This document shows, one piece after another, positions 8,513 to 18,188 of a stretch of 64,000 bases of DNA. A program made the translations under genes and the position numbers. Source of the DNA: Prolixibacteraceae bacterium (GTDB lineage Bacteria > Bacteroidota > Bacteroidia > Bacteroidales > Prolixibacteraceae); the NCBI GenBank assembly GCA_019459485.1, contig JAIBEZ010000022.1, forward strand, positions 1 to 64,000, in the 5' to 3' direction. Numbering within the stretch: the first letter of the stretch is position 1; each line of letters opens with the position of its first letter. Under the pieces are notes generated by a model, which saw only the letters and a program-made list of their open reading frames with translations, was not told the origin of the DNA and made no database searches.

Positions 8513-8555
8513 TTTTAAAAATACCCTGTCAGGTATTTAAACTCCTGACAGGGTA
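8513..8555 (-). terminator. intrinsic terminator or attenuator between SusF-like gene and amylase
   Basis: A perfect 12-bp stem (TACCCTGTCAGG / CCTGACAGGGTA, 10-nt loop) at 8522-8555 is followed on the minus strand by ATTTTTAAAATTT. It follows the SusF-like stop by about 40 bp and precedes the amylase ATG by 33 bp, so read-through would set amylase level, unless the hairpin serves to stabilise the upstream mRNA end. Confidence 0.75.
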
Positions 8556-8595
8556 CAAAGGTTACTTTGCAGCTTAATGCTGCATCAAAATATAC

Positions 8596-10227
8596 TTATT
8601 GGATTACTCCATTACCGGTCTTGAAATTCAAACTTACGGTATGTGATCCGGCGGTGACACTTACACGACTCTGATCGCCACCTGTACCACGGAATTCAAT
8701 TTTTCCGCCCAGTATGATGAATTCAGATTGCCACCAATCGGTAAACCATGGATGCCATGCGTACATTCTCAGTTCATCAGCAGCCAGTGTCTTTGTAATT
8801 GTGACAACACTGTTTGCATTGTCAACAGTAAATAAACCTGCCGCATTTCCAGTATCCCATGAACCAATGGTATTTCCCATCAGATAAACTTTAGGATCGG
8901 CAATGGCTATTTTATTTGCAATTAAGTCAACAACTACCATATAATATCCTGCAGTACCAGGAACAGGGATATTGTCGCCTCCTTTGGCATAAACTCCGTC
9001 AGTTGCACTTCCGGTTGAACCAAAATCGTCTTTCCACTCTTTTTGAGGAGCGAATTTAAAGCTACCGGAAGCTTCCAGCCAAACTATTTTCCAGAACAAA
9101 TTAGGATGACTATTTACCGGAATCATTGGAAGATTAACATTTGCCCAATCCCAGCCACCAACTCCATCACCAATCATATACAAGGCCGAAGGATAAGCAG
9201 CTACAACTTTGTAAGTCATTGCGCCCAAATCAACTGTCACTTTGTAATTTCCGCCTGTAGCTGGAGTAGTAACTGCATCAGGATCGCTACCTCCGCCTAA
9301 GTTGACACCTAAGATACCGGCAGCCTCACCAGTAGCCTGACCCCATTGTGGTTGCCAAGTCCCCAGGGTTTGAATAAACTTCATACTTTTTGCTGGTGTC
9401 AGAACTAAAGTTCCTTCATAAATACCAGGAGTTGCTGTTTGGCTAATTTTAATAGCTTTGGAATTATCCCATCCGGCCTCTGTTCCATCGCCTAAGGCAT
9501 AAATTGCATCAGGCAAGGCTGCGGTCATAAAGGTTACTTCAGGACCATACGCTGTGCCTACACTGTTGGTGGCATAAGCACGTACATAATAAGTTGTGTT
9601 GTGCTTCAATCCGTTCAACGAGCTTGTGAATGTTCCTAAGCCAGTTCCATCAGTAGTTTTGCCGTCAGCAATAGTCGGACTTGTGTTTAAGCCAAAACAA
9701 ATTCCACGGGCGGTAATACTGGCACCACCATCTTTCGTTACACTACCTCCACCGGTAGCAGTGAAGCTTGTGATGGCCGTTATGGCATCAGTGGTAAGCG
9801 TTGGCAAAACGGGTAAAGTAGTAAATGAATACTCTTCACCATAGATTGTACCCGATCCAACAATTGTGGCATAAGCACGAGCGTAATACTTGGTGGCAAA
9901 ATTAAGGCCAGTTAATGCCACATTGAAGGTTGCAGAAGTTGATGTTCCGGTGTAAGCAACTTTGCTGTTCGAAACAGTTGGAGCTGTAGCTGTATTGTAG
10001 CAAACTCCTTTTTCCGAAAACCCTGCGCCCTCGGCAACAATAAATCCGACAACTGTCGCCGAATTTGAAGTAATGCTCAGTAATTGGGAAGTTGCAAGCC
10101 GTGATTCCAGTCTGACATCCTCGTTTTCCTTTGTACATGCGGCAAAAAGCATTGTCGCAGTAACCAGGACGGCCAATATTCTATATATGGACATTCTTTT
10201 CATTGATATATTTTTAAAATGTTTCAT
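8596..10227 (-). CDS. SusF-like surface starch-binding lipoprotein with N-terminal FnIII-like repeats
   Basis: An outer-surface lipoprotein. The reading frame has starts at residues 1, 9 and 12; MKRMSIYRILAV (start 10203) or MSIYRILAV gives a normal lipoprotein signal with lipobox LFAAC. After it come two repeats of the type STSATFNVALTGLNFATKYY and GLKHNTTYYVRAYATNSVG (about residues 45-235), which resemble fibronectin-III-like modules of Bacteroidetes surface proteins. Then follow three SusE/SusF-type starch-binding modules, each beginning with a segment such as DAIYALGDGTEAGWD, SALYMIGDGVGGWDW and KVYLMGNTIGSWD. Trp-rich surfaces fit glucan binding. It lies 5 bp from the SusE-like gene in the same operon. 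The exact start is uncertain. Confidence 0.85.
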   Translation of the reverse strand: MKHFKNISMKRMSIYRILAVLVTATMLFAACTKENEDVRLESRLATSQLLSITSNSATVVGFIVAEGAGFSEKGVCYNTATAPTVSNSKVAYTGTSTSATFNVALTGLNFATKYYARAYATIVGSGTIYGEEYSFTTLPVLPTLTTDAITAITSFTATGGGSVTKDGGASITARGICFGLNTSPTIADGKTTDGTGLGTFTSSLNGLKHNTTYYVRAYATNSVGTAYGPEVTFMTAALPDAIYALGDGTEAGWDNSKAIKISQTATPGIYEGTLVLTPAKSMKFIQTLGTWQPQWGQATGEAAGILGVNLGGGSDPDAVTTPATGGNYKVTVDLGAMTYKVVAAYPSALYMIGDGVGGWDWANVNLPMIPVNSHPNLFWKIVWLEASGSFKFAPQKEWKDDFGSTGSATDGVYAKGGDNIPVPGTAGYYMVVVDLIANKIAIADPKVYLMGNTIGSWDTGNAAGLFTVDNANSVVTITKTLAADELRMYAWHPWFTDWWQSEFIILGGKIEFRGTGGDQSRVSVTAGSHTVSLNFKTGNGVIQ

Positions 10228-10232
10228 ACAAA

Positions 10233-11264
10233 CTAGTTTTTAGTTATTGTACAACTACCACCAACTTCACCTTTAACAGATTTTGGATTGGTTATCGTTA
10301 GCACAATGGTGTAGTTCCCGGCGGTGACGGCTAAGTTTCCTGCATCAACAACTAATCTGTCAGGAGTGCCACCTAAGTTCCAGGCCCAGCCATCGTTTAG
10401 TCTGAATTTAATTTCACCATCAATTAAGTCGGTTGTTATTCTCCAGGTTCCTGATTGAGCATGGTAATCCATTTTCGTATCCGGAGAATCCCAGCCATTT
10501 GGAGTAGCAGATCCAACCAAGCCAATCATATAGGCATCCATTGTAAACGTAAGATCTTGCGTGTTGGCAACAAAATTAAACCAGCCATTGTCCGTTGGAG
10601 TTATGGCTGTTCCATTTACCGCCAGTTTACCGCCAGTTGTGCCATACACAACATTTGAATCAGGATCTTTCAATGTAAATGCCTTTGTTTTGTCAAGTTT
10701 TACTACCCCAGCATATTTACCATCACCCAGGGCTGATTCAATTTTCTGGTCAATACCCGAACCGATTAAATCCAAACGAGGTAAACCGTAAACAGTAACG
10801 TTGGCATTCTTTATTTCAGAGCTATATTCAAACGGTTTGTTACTGGTTCCTAAAGCGCCAGTTCCGGCGTCAACAACCAGTACCGATCTGAGACGAATAT
10901 CAACCGAAGAAACCTGATCGGCAGGGAACTTCTTGAGAAAAATACCGTTAAGGTCGCTTACTGTAATTTTTAATGCTGTAGGCTTAATGCTTGATAGTAT
11001 TAGGACTGCATCTTTAAAATTATTTCCTTTTACACAAGCTTCCAGAAAATAGGTTGCAGATGCCTGGAATCCCGGATCGACAGCTGTACCAACAAAAACC
11101 AGCGTATCGTTTCCGCTGGTCCTTTTCAGGGTCAGGTTAGGCACTGTCTGAATTGTTGGTGCAATTGGGTTGGTCAGCATTACAACTTTTGTTTCGTCTT
11201 TTTCACATGAAAACAAAAGTCCGATCAACCCAATGAAAGTTAAATATATAAATAGATTTTTCAT
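10233..11264 (-). CDS. SusE-like surface starch-binding lipoprotein
   Basis: A 343-residue lipoprotein with lipobox LLFSC (Cys20). The N-terminal part (about 25-150) has an E-set-like pattern (PTIQTVPNLTLKRTSGNDTL), as in SusE, and the C-terminal part has two weakly conserved binding modules (PRLDLIGSGIDQKIESALGD, and AYMIGLVGSATPNGWDSPD). It would sit on the cell surface and help SusD hold starch. It lies 18 bp after SusD and 5 bp before the SusF-like gene. It is shorter than the SusF-like protein and lacks its FnIII-like repeats. Confidence 0.85.
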   Translation of the reverse strand: MKNLFIYLTFIGLIGLLFSCEKDETKVVMLTNPIAPTIQTVPNLTLKRTSGNDTLVFVGTAVDPGFQASATYFLEACVKGNNFKDAVLILSSIKPTALKITVSDLNGIFLKKFPADQVSSVDIRLRSVLVVDAGTGALGTSNKPFEYSSEIKNANVTVYGLPRLDLIGSGIDQKIESALGDGKYAGVVKLDKTKAFTLKDPDSNVVYGTTGGKLAVNGTAITPTDNGWFNFVANTQDLTFTMDAYMIGLVGSATPNGWDSPDTKMDYHAQSGTWRITTDLIDGEIKFRLNDGWAWNLGGTPDRLVVDAGNLAVTAGNYTIVLTITNPKSVKGEVGGSCTITKN

Positions 11265-11282
11265 TGTTTAATAATTAAAAGA

Positions 11283-12914
11283 TTAATAACCAGGATTTTG
11301 TTTGATGTTTGGATTAGCCGAAACTTCATCTCCGGGAATTGGGAAAACATTCAGATTTTTGTCAGTTGCAGTACCAGCAAATGTACCACCTTTCCATTGC
11401 CATCTGTAAGTGCCATCAGTAAACTGTCCGAAACGAACCAAATCAGTACGTCTTTGGGCTTCGTAGTAAAATTCACGACCGCGTTCATCCAATAAAAATT
11501 TATCGTTGAGTTGGGCTGCTGTAATATTCCCGGTCGTATTTCCAAAAGCACGTTCGCGGATTGTATTGATATCTGTAACCGCATTGGCGATGTTGCCTAA
11601 GCGATAAGAGGCTTCAGCCCTCATAAGCAAAGCATCAGCATAACGGAAAATCGGAAAATCGGTACTTGCGTATGCCGCGTTATAATTTGCAGCCTGTGTT
11701 CCATTGCTATTTTTTGCGGTAAATTTGTAAACTCCGATACCGTAATCGCCACTTGATGAAGCGCTTGGAATGTTCATGCTTTTCTTCATCTTTAAAAACA
11801 CACGTTTGTCTTTGCTTTGAGCAAAAAGGGTGTCATTTGCAGGAACTGGTACGTTGCCATAAGTAGCAATTGTATCAACCAGCACATTCATGAATTGTTT
11901 TCTTGATCGGTTACCATTCCAGTTGGTGTTTGATGTCAGGCCGTGAAAATCTTCAGCCCTGATGTATCTGGCATCACTGCTCGATTCGATAAGAAAGGTT
12001 GTTCCCACATAACCCTGGGTATTAACACCATCCTGTTCCAGTGCAAAAATCATTTCAGGATTGGTTTTGCCATTGTCTGCGCTAAAATTCTGACGGTAGT
12101 TTGCAGCCAGAGAATATTTTCCACTGGAGATTACTTTATCAGTATAAATTTTACAACTGTCCCATTTTGCAGTTCCGGTATAAACCTGAGCATTCAGATA
12201 TACCCTTGCAAGCAACATCCATGCAGATGCTTTATCGGCCTGAGGGTATGAAAACTTTGGTTCGCCCAATATTGGTTCAATGCTTTTCAATTCAGACACG
12301 ATATAATTAAACAGTTTTGCTCTGCCAATCTTCATATCGGGATCCAATTGTTTAGGGTAGAATTTTCCAACTCCATCAACATCGGTTGTAAAAGGAGGAT
12401 TTGCAAAGAGGTCGATATACCAGGCGTAAGCCAGCGCTCTCAGAAAACGGGCTTCGGCGTTGTATTGCATTACAGCAGGATCTGTATTCCCGTTTGTAAG
12501 CCTGATAAAATCATTTGCATAGGTTATACTCAGGCCTAAACGCTGGTACAGAGCGGTAAGAAATGGATTTTGAGCGCTCCAGGTTTGGGTGTTTAAATCT
12601 GAAATACCCACATCGCCCCAGCCGCAGATTGCTTCATCGGTGGTTATTTCCTGAACATTCCAAAGTGCACGTGAGGTAGTAAAAAAGTTTCCGTCGGAAG
12701 CAGCAATATCATCGCCTCCGTTTGAACCCTGGCCTGAGAGCATAAAACTGGCATAAATCTTTCCCAGAGTTTGCTTCATGTAAATCGGATTATCACCAAG
12801 GTTGCCTGCCATAATGGTATTGGGATCCTTTGGTTTGATATCCAGATCTTTCACACAAGATGTAATCATCAGTGTTGAAAGAAGAATTCCTAATATTATA
12901 TTTCTTTTATTCAT
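11283..12914 (-). CDS. susD: SusD-family starch-binding outer-membrane lipoprotein
   Basis: A 543-residue SusD/RagB-family lipoprotein (lipobox MITSC, Cys20). Family signs are the TPR-like helical start, QYNAEARFLRALAYAWYIDL, the ADALLMRAEASYRLGN segment and the C-terminal LDERGREFYYEAQRRTDLVRFG, followed by PIPGDEVSANPNIKQNPGY, which is the usual SusD ending. It forms the lid of the SusC pore and binds the glucan before import. It sits 19 bp after susC. Substrate is taken from the neighbours (GH13, GH65), not from the SusD sequence. Confidence 0.95.
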   Translation of the reverse strand: MNKRNIILGILLSTLMITSCVKDLDIKPKDPNTIMAGNLGDNPIYMKQTLGKIYASFMLSGQGSNGGDDIAASDGNFFTTSRALWNVQEITTDEAICGWGDVGISDLNTQTWSAQNPFLTALYQRLGLSITYANDFIRLTNGNTDPAVMQYNAEARFLRALAYAWYIDLFANPPFTTDVDGVGKFYPKQLDPDMKIGRAKLFNYIVSELKSIEPILGEPKFSYPQADKASAWMLLARVYLNAQVYTGTAKWDSCKIYTDKVISSGKYSLAANYRQNFSADNGKTNPEMIFALEQDGVNTQGYVGTTFLIESSSDARYIRAEDFHGLTSNTNWNGNRSRKQFMNVLVDTIATYGNVPVPANDTLFAQSKDKRVFLKMKKSMNIPSASSSGDYGIGVYKFTAKNSNGTQAANYNAAYASTDFPIFRYADALLMRAEASYRLGNIANAVTDINTIRERAFGNTTGNITAAQLNDKFLLDERGREFYYEAQRRTDLVRFGQFTDGTYRWQWKGGTFAGTATDKNLNVFPIPGDEVSANPNIKQNPGY

Positions 12915-12933
12915 ATCTGTTTTTCTTAGCGTA

Positions 12934-15867
12934 TTAAAAGGATAAATTTATACCGAGCATAAACGTGCGTGGTCTTGGGTAGAAATTGTTATCAATACCA
13001 CCAGCTACTTCAGGATCAATACCCTTATAATTTGTGATAGTTAAAACGTTTTGAACAGTAAAGCTTAATCGCGCAGTCATTTTATCAAAAATGTTGTCGA
13101 AATTATAGCCGGCGCTTACATTGTCTAATTTGAAGAAAGAGGCATTGTCAACGAAATAGTCGCTTGTAAACTGACGTTTCACAAATTTGGTATCGCTCAG
13201 ATAGGTTGGGAAATTTTTCCAGTAACCAATCTGGTACATTTGGTCATAAGAGGAACCTGCATCAACCTGGTTATAAACGTAATTTCCGATACTGGCACGG
13301 GTAGAAGCAGAAATGTCGAAGTTCTTATAGCTAAAGCGGGCCGAGAAACCCAACAAAACATCTGCAACCGGATTCTTGAAAAGATATTTATCAGCATTGT
13401 CTCCATTCACTGTACCACCTTCTCCTGAAAGGTCAACATACATTCCTTCAATTGGGTTGCCATTTGCGTCATATACCTGTTTGTTCAAAAAGAATGAATA
13501 AGGAGGATATCCAACGCGTGTAACTTGTTTTTGACCGGTCATACCATCACCGTATAGAATTCCAATATAGTTTGGATCATCGTTGGAGAGTAATTTGGTA
13601 ATTTTATTTTCGTTGTAGGTAACATTAAAACCTAAGTTCAGCGTCATGTCTTTTAGTGAAACAGGTATCAGGTTCAAAGTGAATTCAACCCCTTTATTTT
13701 CCAAACTACCAACATTGGTTAATAATCTGTTTGAAAAGTTGCTCATTGTCGGAACCGTTACCTCGTTCAGTAAATCCTCGGTAACCCGGTTGTAAACATC
13801 GATCGAGCCCGAAATGCGGTCATCAACGAAACCAAAATCCAATCCGATATTCTGAGTGGTTGTTTCTTCCCATTTGATATCTGGATCATAGGCATCCGGA
13901 CGTAAAGTGGGTAGAAATACGCCACCAATCGGATAATAATTACCTGGAGAAGAACTTCTGTATTTAGCCTGTGCCGGATAATCGTTACCAACATCCTGCT
14001 GACCGGTAACACCCCAGCCTAATCTCAGTTTCAGATCTGAAACAGCCTTGACATTTTTCAGGAATGACTCATCTTTTATTTTCCATGCAAAAGCTGCAGA
14101 TGGGAAAAGCCCCCACTGGTTACCTTTGGCAAAACGTGAAGAACCATCATCACGAAGGGTAAGGGTTAGCAAATACCTTTCTGCCAATGTGTAATTCAAA
14201 CGGCCAAAGAACGAAACCAATTGGTTCTCGGTAATGAAAGGACTGATAGAGTCGGTAACACCTTTTCTGTAATTCATTCCTTCACGTTGAAAGTGCTGCC
14301 ATGAATAACCGGCAGTAGCATCTACCTTACTGTTTATCTGATCAAGTGTTTTTGTATAGTTCAGGTAGAAATCAAGCAGGTCGTTCTGATTTTTGCCCGT
14401 ATAATTACTTGTCCTGCCAACGGTAGGATCGGTAAGGACTGATGGAGAAGTCTTTGGACGGTTGTTGTGTCCGGTACTTTCTGCATAATCAGTTGCCAAA
14501 TTAAGGTTGGCACGTAATTCAGGAATAAAAGGTATTTGATAATTGAACTGGATGTTTCCGATCACTCTTTTAACATTCGACTTGTTGTCGGCAGCCATGA
14601 GTTGTTCAACAGGATTGGGAGTCCCAAGGCTTGCACCATAATTGGCCCACTGAAAATAACCGGCAGATGCGGCATTACCATCCATTACCGGTTTTGAAGG
14701 ATCCATATTGATTGCCGAGCCCACTGCTCCTGTATCGCCAAAATTAGTATCCGTGTTCATCCCTTTGGCATTGATATTCACTTTTAAAGCGCCATCGAAA
14801 AAGCTTGGATCAAGGCTAACAGAAGCTGTCATTCTTTTCATGTCCGTATTCTTCAGGATACCATTCTGATCGGTATAACCAATAGAGACGCGGTATGGCA
14901 AAGTTTTATATGCACCTGACACACTAAGGTTATGATCGTGAGAAATAGCGTCGCGGTATATTTCCTTTTGCCAGTTGGTATTTTGATTTCCCAGCTTGGT
15001 GAAGCTATCTGCGCCAAATAAATCTTTATGATCGTAAGCAATTTGTCTGATTTCATCGCCGGAATATACGTCCATAAATTTGGTTGCGCTTGAAACTGAA
15101 GTATTCCCATCATAAGAAATCCTCATTGCACTGCCAACTTTTCCTTTTTTGGTAGTGATCAGGATTACGCCGTTTGAAGCCCTTGAACCATAAATAGCGG
15201 TTGAAGAAGCATCTTTCAAAACTGTAAATGTTTCGATGTCGTTAGGGTTCACAAATGCAAGAAAGTTAGAACTTCCTGAAATGTTATCGTTTGCAATAGG
15301 AACACCATCAATAATAATCAATGGGTCGTTGGAGGCATTCAATGATGAACCTCCGCGAATACGGATGGTTGCACCGCTTCCAGGAGCACCGCCAGCAGTC
15401 GTAATAACCACACCGGCACTTTTACCCATCAGCAAATCCTGAGGCGAAGTGATTGCGCCTTTGTTAAAATCTTTCGAACTCACGGTGCTAATAGCTCCTG
15501 TTGCGTCCGATTTTTTAACAGATCCATATCCGATTACAACCACTTCATCCAGTTGTTCCGTGTCAACTGCAAGTGCAACCCTGAGGGCTTGTTGTCCCTG
15601 AGCTACAATTTCCTGTGTTTTATAACCGATAAATGAAAACTGAATGACATCACCCCTATTTACACTTAGGGTAAAATCTCCATCGAAATTAGAAATCGTT
15701 CCATTGGTAGTTCCTTTAACCACAATAGATACACCTGGCAAAGCTTCTCCCGATGAGCTATCGGTCACCTTGCCCGAAAATACTGATTGCTGTGCCATTG
15801 CGAGGTTTCCCAGCAAAAGCGATAGAATCAATATTGTTACATTTAGGTTTTTGCGAATAATCCTCAT
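12934..15867 (-). CDS. susC: SusC-family TonB-dependent outer-membrane importer
   Basis: A 977-residue SusC/RagA-type receptor. Order: signal peptide (about 1-25), carboxypeptidase-regulatory-like domain (about 27-100, VFSGKVTDSSSGEALPGVSI), TonB box and SusC motif near 110-120 (LDEVVVIGYGSVKKSD), plug domain (about 125-235, with TIRIRGGSSLNASNDPLIII), then a 22-strand barrel ending in PRPRTFMLGINLSF with terminal Phe. It pulls starch oligosaccharides across the outer membrane with TonB energy. It is the first gene of the operon; the 329-bp gap upstream carries LacI-type sites and the divergent regulator. Confidence 0.96.
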   Translation of the reverse strand: MRIIRKNLNVTILILSLLLGNLAMAQQSVFSGKVTDSSSGEALPGVSIVVKGTTNGTISNFDGDFTLSVNRGDVIQFSFIGYKTQEIVAQGQQALRVALAVDTEQLDEVVVIGYGSVKKSDATGAISTVSSKDFNKGAITSPQDLLMGKSAGVVITTAGGAPGSGATIRIRGGSSLNASNDPLIIIDGVPIANDNISGSSNFLAFVNPNDIETFTVLKDASSTAIYGSRASNGVILITTKKGKVGSAMRISYDGNTSVSSATKFMDVYSGDEIRQIAYDHKDLFGADSFTKLGNQNTNWQKEIYRDAISHDHNLSVSGAYKTLPYRVSIGYTDQNGILKNTDMKRMTASVSLDPSFFDGALKVNINAKGMNTDTNFGDTGAVGSAINMDPSKPVMDGNAASAGYFQWANYGASLGTPNPVEQLMAADNKSNVKRVIGNIQFNYQIPFIPELRANLNLATDYAESTGHNNRPKTSPSVLTDPTVGRTSNYTGKNQNDLLDFYLNYTKTLDQINSKVDATAGYSWQHFQREGMNYRKGVTDSISPFITENQLVSFFGRLNYTLAERYLLTLTLRDDGSSRFAKGNQWGLFPSAAFAWKIKDESFLKNVKAVSDLKLRLGWGVTGQQDVGNDYPAQAKYRSSSPGNYYPIGGVFLPTLRPDAYDPDIKWEETTTQNIGLDFGFVDDRISGSIDVYNRVTEDLLNEVTVPTMSNFSNRLLTNVGSLENKGVEFTLNLIPVSLKDMTLNLGFNVTYNENKITKLLSNDDPNYIGILYGDGMTGQKQVTRVGYPPYSFFLNKQVYDANGNPIEGMYVDLSGEGGTVNGDNADKYLFKNPVADVLLGFSARFSYKNFDISASTRASIGNYVYNQVDAGSSYDQMYQIGYWKNFPTYLSDTKFVKRQFTSDYFVDNASFFKLDNVSAGYNFDNIFDKMTARLSFTVQNVLTITNYKGIDPEVAGGIDNNFYPRPRTFMLGINLSF

Positions 15868-16038
15868 GTTTTTAATTAATTATTGGTTCAAATACTCGTT
15901 TTAAACTCATTGATCTGATTTTTTTTAGTTAATTCCTTTGATTGTTGTCCGTTTTTTTTGACTTCTTAATTATTAATTCCGGGACCAAAGTATATAAACT
16001 GTTAAGATTTAGTTAAAAAATGTTACAAATGGTTTATT

Positions 16039-16062
16039 GCAAACGATTGCGATGTCGTTTGC
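16039..16062. promoter_or_regulatory. LacI-family operator, inverted repeat
   Basis: GCAAACGA at 16039-16046 and TCGTTTGC at 16055-16062 form a perfect 8-bp inverted repeat with an 8-bp spacer. The left part, TGCAAACGATTGCG (16038-16051), also matches the palindrome TGCAAACGTTTGCA in front of the MFS gene at 12 of 14 positions. LacI-family proteins favour such sites with central CG. Confidence 0.7.
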
Positions 16063-16170
16063 ATACAAAATGTTATAAAACAGGTAGTTGCTGGTAGGTA
16101 TGAATCACAGCTGTTTTGTCAGGAATTTTTGATATTTTGAGCATCTCAATTATCGACTATTTTTTTTAAC

Positions 16171-16182
16171 CCAAACGATTGT
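16171..16182. promoter_or_regulatory. possible second LacI-type site at the regulator start
   Basis: CCAAACGATTGT matches GCAAACGATTGC of the neighbouring operator at 10 of 12 positions and lies 14 bp before the ATG of the regulator, where binding could block its own expression. It is weaker than the other sites. Confidence 0.4.
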
Positions 16183-16196
16183 TTACAATCAAAAAT

Positions 16197-17216
16197 ATGC
16201 GAAGTAATCAAATAACAATCAAAGATATAGCACGGATACTTGGCATCTCCCCTTCTACAGTATCAAGAGCGCTGAAAGATCATCCTGATATAAACGTTGA
16301 CACAAAAAAGGCGGTGAACGATTTGGCCAGCAAATTAAAATACCGGCCAAACGCGGTTGCCCTCAGTTTAAAAAATAGCCGAAGCAATACCATTGGAGTG
16401 ATGATTCCCGAAATCGTTCATTATTTCTTCTCTTCTGTTATCAGTGGGATTGACGATGTGGCTTCACAGAAAGGATTTACAGTAATTATTTGTCAATCAA
16501 ACGAAAGTTACGATCGTGAAGTGGCCAATGCCCGGACGTTGCTTTCGCACCGGGTCGATGGAATTTTAGTTTCCATTTCAAAGGAGACAAATTCATTCGA
16601 TCATCTGATTGATCTTCAGGAAGGTGGAATTCCACTCGTATTTTTTGACCGCATTACTTCGGAAGTTAATGCCGACCAGGTGGTAATTGACGACATGGAA
16701 GCATCGTATAAATCGACCCGCCATTTAATTGAAGCAGGAAGAAAAAGAATTGCCCATTTTGCGGGGCCACAAAGTTTGATAATTGGACGTGATCGCCTTC
16801 AGGGATATTTGAATGCCCTGACCGAAGCCGGTCTGCCCATTGACAATCGCCTGATTATTGAAGCCGATGACTTTGAAAAAGCACGGAATGCCGTGGTTGA
16901 ACTGATTGATACAGGGAATATTCCTGACGGTATTTTTGCTGTGAACGACCTGACTGCCATTGGCGCCATGCAAACTTTTCAGAAAAAAGGATACAAAGTA
17001 CCCGATGACATATCAATTGTTGGTTTCAGTGATGGCCGTTTCTCCGGAATTACCGACCCGAATCTCACTTCTGTTGACCAGCATGGCTACGAAATGGGCA
17101 CTACTGCTGCCGAAATGCTTTTCCAGCGAATTCTTTCAAACGAATCAGAATACATTCCTGAAATTAAAGTTTTAACAGCAGATTTGATTGTGAGGGGAAG
17201 TTCGGTGAGGGAATAG
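16197..17216 (+). CDS. LacI-family transcriptional regulator of the starch/maltodextrin genes
   Basis: A 339-residue regulator when begun at the ATG at 16197 (MRSNQITIKDIARILGIS); the frame can be extended to a TTG at 16179, but ATG is preferred. The N-terminal helix-turn-helix and hinge are plain (IKDIARILGISPSTVSRALK, residues 8-27), followed by a periplasmic-binding-protein-like effector domain with NTIGVMIPEIVHYFFS and the C-terminal PDDISIVGFSDG. It faces susC divergently and sites of its kind are found upstream of susC, at its own start and before the MFS gene, so it very likely senses a maltodextrin-derived signal. Whether it activates or represses is not shown. Its stop is 5 bp from the convergent carrier gene, with no terminator. 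Confidence 0.93.
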   Translation: MRSNQITIKDIARILGISPSTVSRALKDHPDINVDTKKAVNDLASKLKYRPNAVALSLKNSRSNTIGVMIPEIVHYFFSSVISGIDDVASQKGFTVIICQSNESYDREVANARTLLSHRVDGILVSISKETNSFDHLIDLQEGGIPLVFFDRITSEVNADQVVIDDMEASYKSTRHLIEAGRKRIAHFAGPQSLIIGRDRLQGYLNALTEAGLPIDNRLIIEADDFEKARNAVVELIDTGNIPDGIFAVNDLTAIGAMQTFQKKGYKVPDDISIVGFSDGRFSGITDPNLTSVDQHGYEMGTTAAEMLFQRILSNESEYIPEIKVLTADLIVRGSSVRE

Positions 17217-17221
17217 ATCTG

Positions 17222-17956
17222 TCACTTTTTTAACGCTGCTTTGCTGAAAATATACTCTGGAATATCCACGTTGAACTCAATTTTGCTGATTTTGAATTCC
17301 GTGCCATCGCCGTCTTTCAGCATGTCTTTATAAACCATTGTTGTAGGAAACCACCGGCCTTTTACCTGAATCACATCTTTCATTTCCAGGCGTTTGAGCA
17401 ATTGTCCGCTTTTGGCGTACATTTCCTGTTTCAGCGGAACAAAACGTTCAGCATCAACCCACATCTTTTGCGAGTGGTAGGCAACGTCAGTCACCTTGGC
17501 TGTAAGTTCAATCAGGTAGGTTTTACGGCCGTACATTTCTTCTTCGCCCAACACTTTCGCAGTGTAAATGTCGGTGAGTTTGCGGTCGTCCATCATGTCT
17601 TCGTACGAGAGGTCGGAGCCCATCACCGATTGACGCAACAGGTGACCCGAAATCTGTATAATGCGGTCGGTTGATGGTGAATAAATCCAAAGCTGGTTTT
17701 CGAGTTTCAGCATTTTGGTTCCCTGTTCGCGGGCAGGAGAAAGGTACTCGGTAAATGATTTTTTGTCGCCCATTGCGTAGGTTTTCGAGCTTATGGTTCG
17801 CGCACCTCGTTTCCCCTGTATGGTTATCTGCGATTCCATCACACGATTGTCCGACGACAGGTTTTTGTCCACTTTTTTCAGGATTTCGTTGGCATCGGGA
17901 GCGCTAAAACCAGCTAATGTGATAATAGTTAAGATGAATGCGGTGATTGTTTTCAT
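17222..17956 (-). CDS. periplasmic LolA-like outer-membrane lipoprotein-sorting protein
   Basis: A secreted protein of 244 aa when begun at the ATG at 17956 (MKTITAFILTIITLAGFSA, a Sec signal); a GTG at 17977 would add seven residues from the adjacent repeat and is less likely. It resembles the COG2834/LolA-like group: ANEILKKVDKNLSSDNRVME, ISSKTYAMGDKKSFTEY, LWIYSPSTDRIIQISG, and RFVPLKQEMYAKSGQLLKRL. LolA-like folds are half-open beta-barrels that carry lipid-linked cargo across the periplasm. It is the last gene of a TetR-led operon with a LolD-like ATPase and two FtsX permeases, which suggests it accepts the cargo they release. It is not the housekeeping LolA. Confidence 0.85.
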   Translation of the reverse strand: MKTITAFILTIITLAGFSAPDANEILKKVDKNLSSDNRVMESQITIQGKRGARTISSKTYAMGDKKSFTEYLSPAREQGTKMLKLENQLWIYSPSTDRIIQISGHLLRQSVMGSDLSYEDMMDDRKLTDIYTAKVLGEEEMYGRKTYLIELTAKVTDVAYHSQKMWVDAERFVPLKQEMYAKSGQLLKRLEMKDVIQVKGRWFPTTMVYKDMLKDGDGTEFKISKIEFNVDIPEYIFSKAALKK

Positions 17957-17971
17957 TTTCTTTTTTTTATG

Positions 17972-18172
17972 AACCACATAGGCACATAGGTCACATAGTT
18001 TATTTTTTTTGACTGTCCGTTTGCATATCTATTTTGCATTTTTTGTCAGTCAATTGTAGTCATTCATGTTCATTCTGTCGTCATCTACTGGCAACTTAAT
18101 GACTACCAAATGACAATTGAATTACTTTTATGACATTGGGTATTTCTATGTGTTCTATGTGTCTATGTGGTT
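17972..18172. repeat. inverted-repeat spacer element (ACATAG family, copy 1)
   Basis: A 27-nt arm at 17972-17998 (AACCACATAGGCACATAGG and on) and its near-exact inverted copy at 18146-18172 (ending GTCTATGTGGTT) match at about 24 of 27 positions. The 147 bp between them hold a nested pair, TCAATTGT near 18050 with ACAATTGA near 18114. Related elements occur at 28564 and 58242. Confidence 0.75.
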
Positions 18173-18188
18173 ATTATTCATTTCAAAT

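Larger units (their letters stand above)
15868..16196. other. divergent intergenic region between susC and the LacI-type regulator
   Basis: A 329-bp AT-rich gap. It holds two LacI-type sites (listed separately). For susC the best -7-like string on the minus strand is TATACTTTG at 15984-15992, which is one base longer than the consensus and has no proper -33, so the susC promoter is not fixed. If it is right, the leader is about 110 nt and the strong operator lies about 70 nt upstream of the start point, a position more usual for activation than repression. No good promoter for the regulator was found; TATTTTG near 16133 is the closest. Confidence 0.5.
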
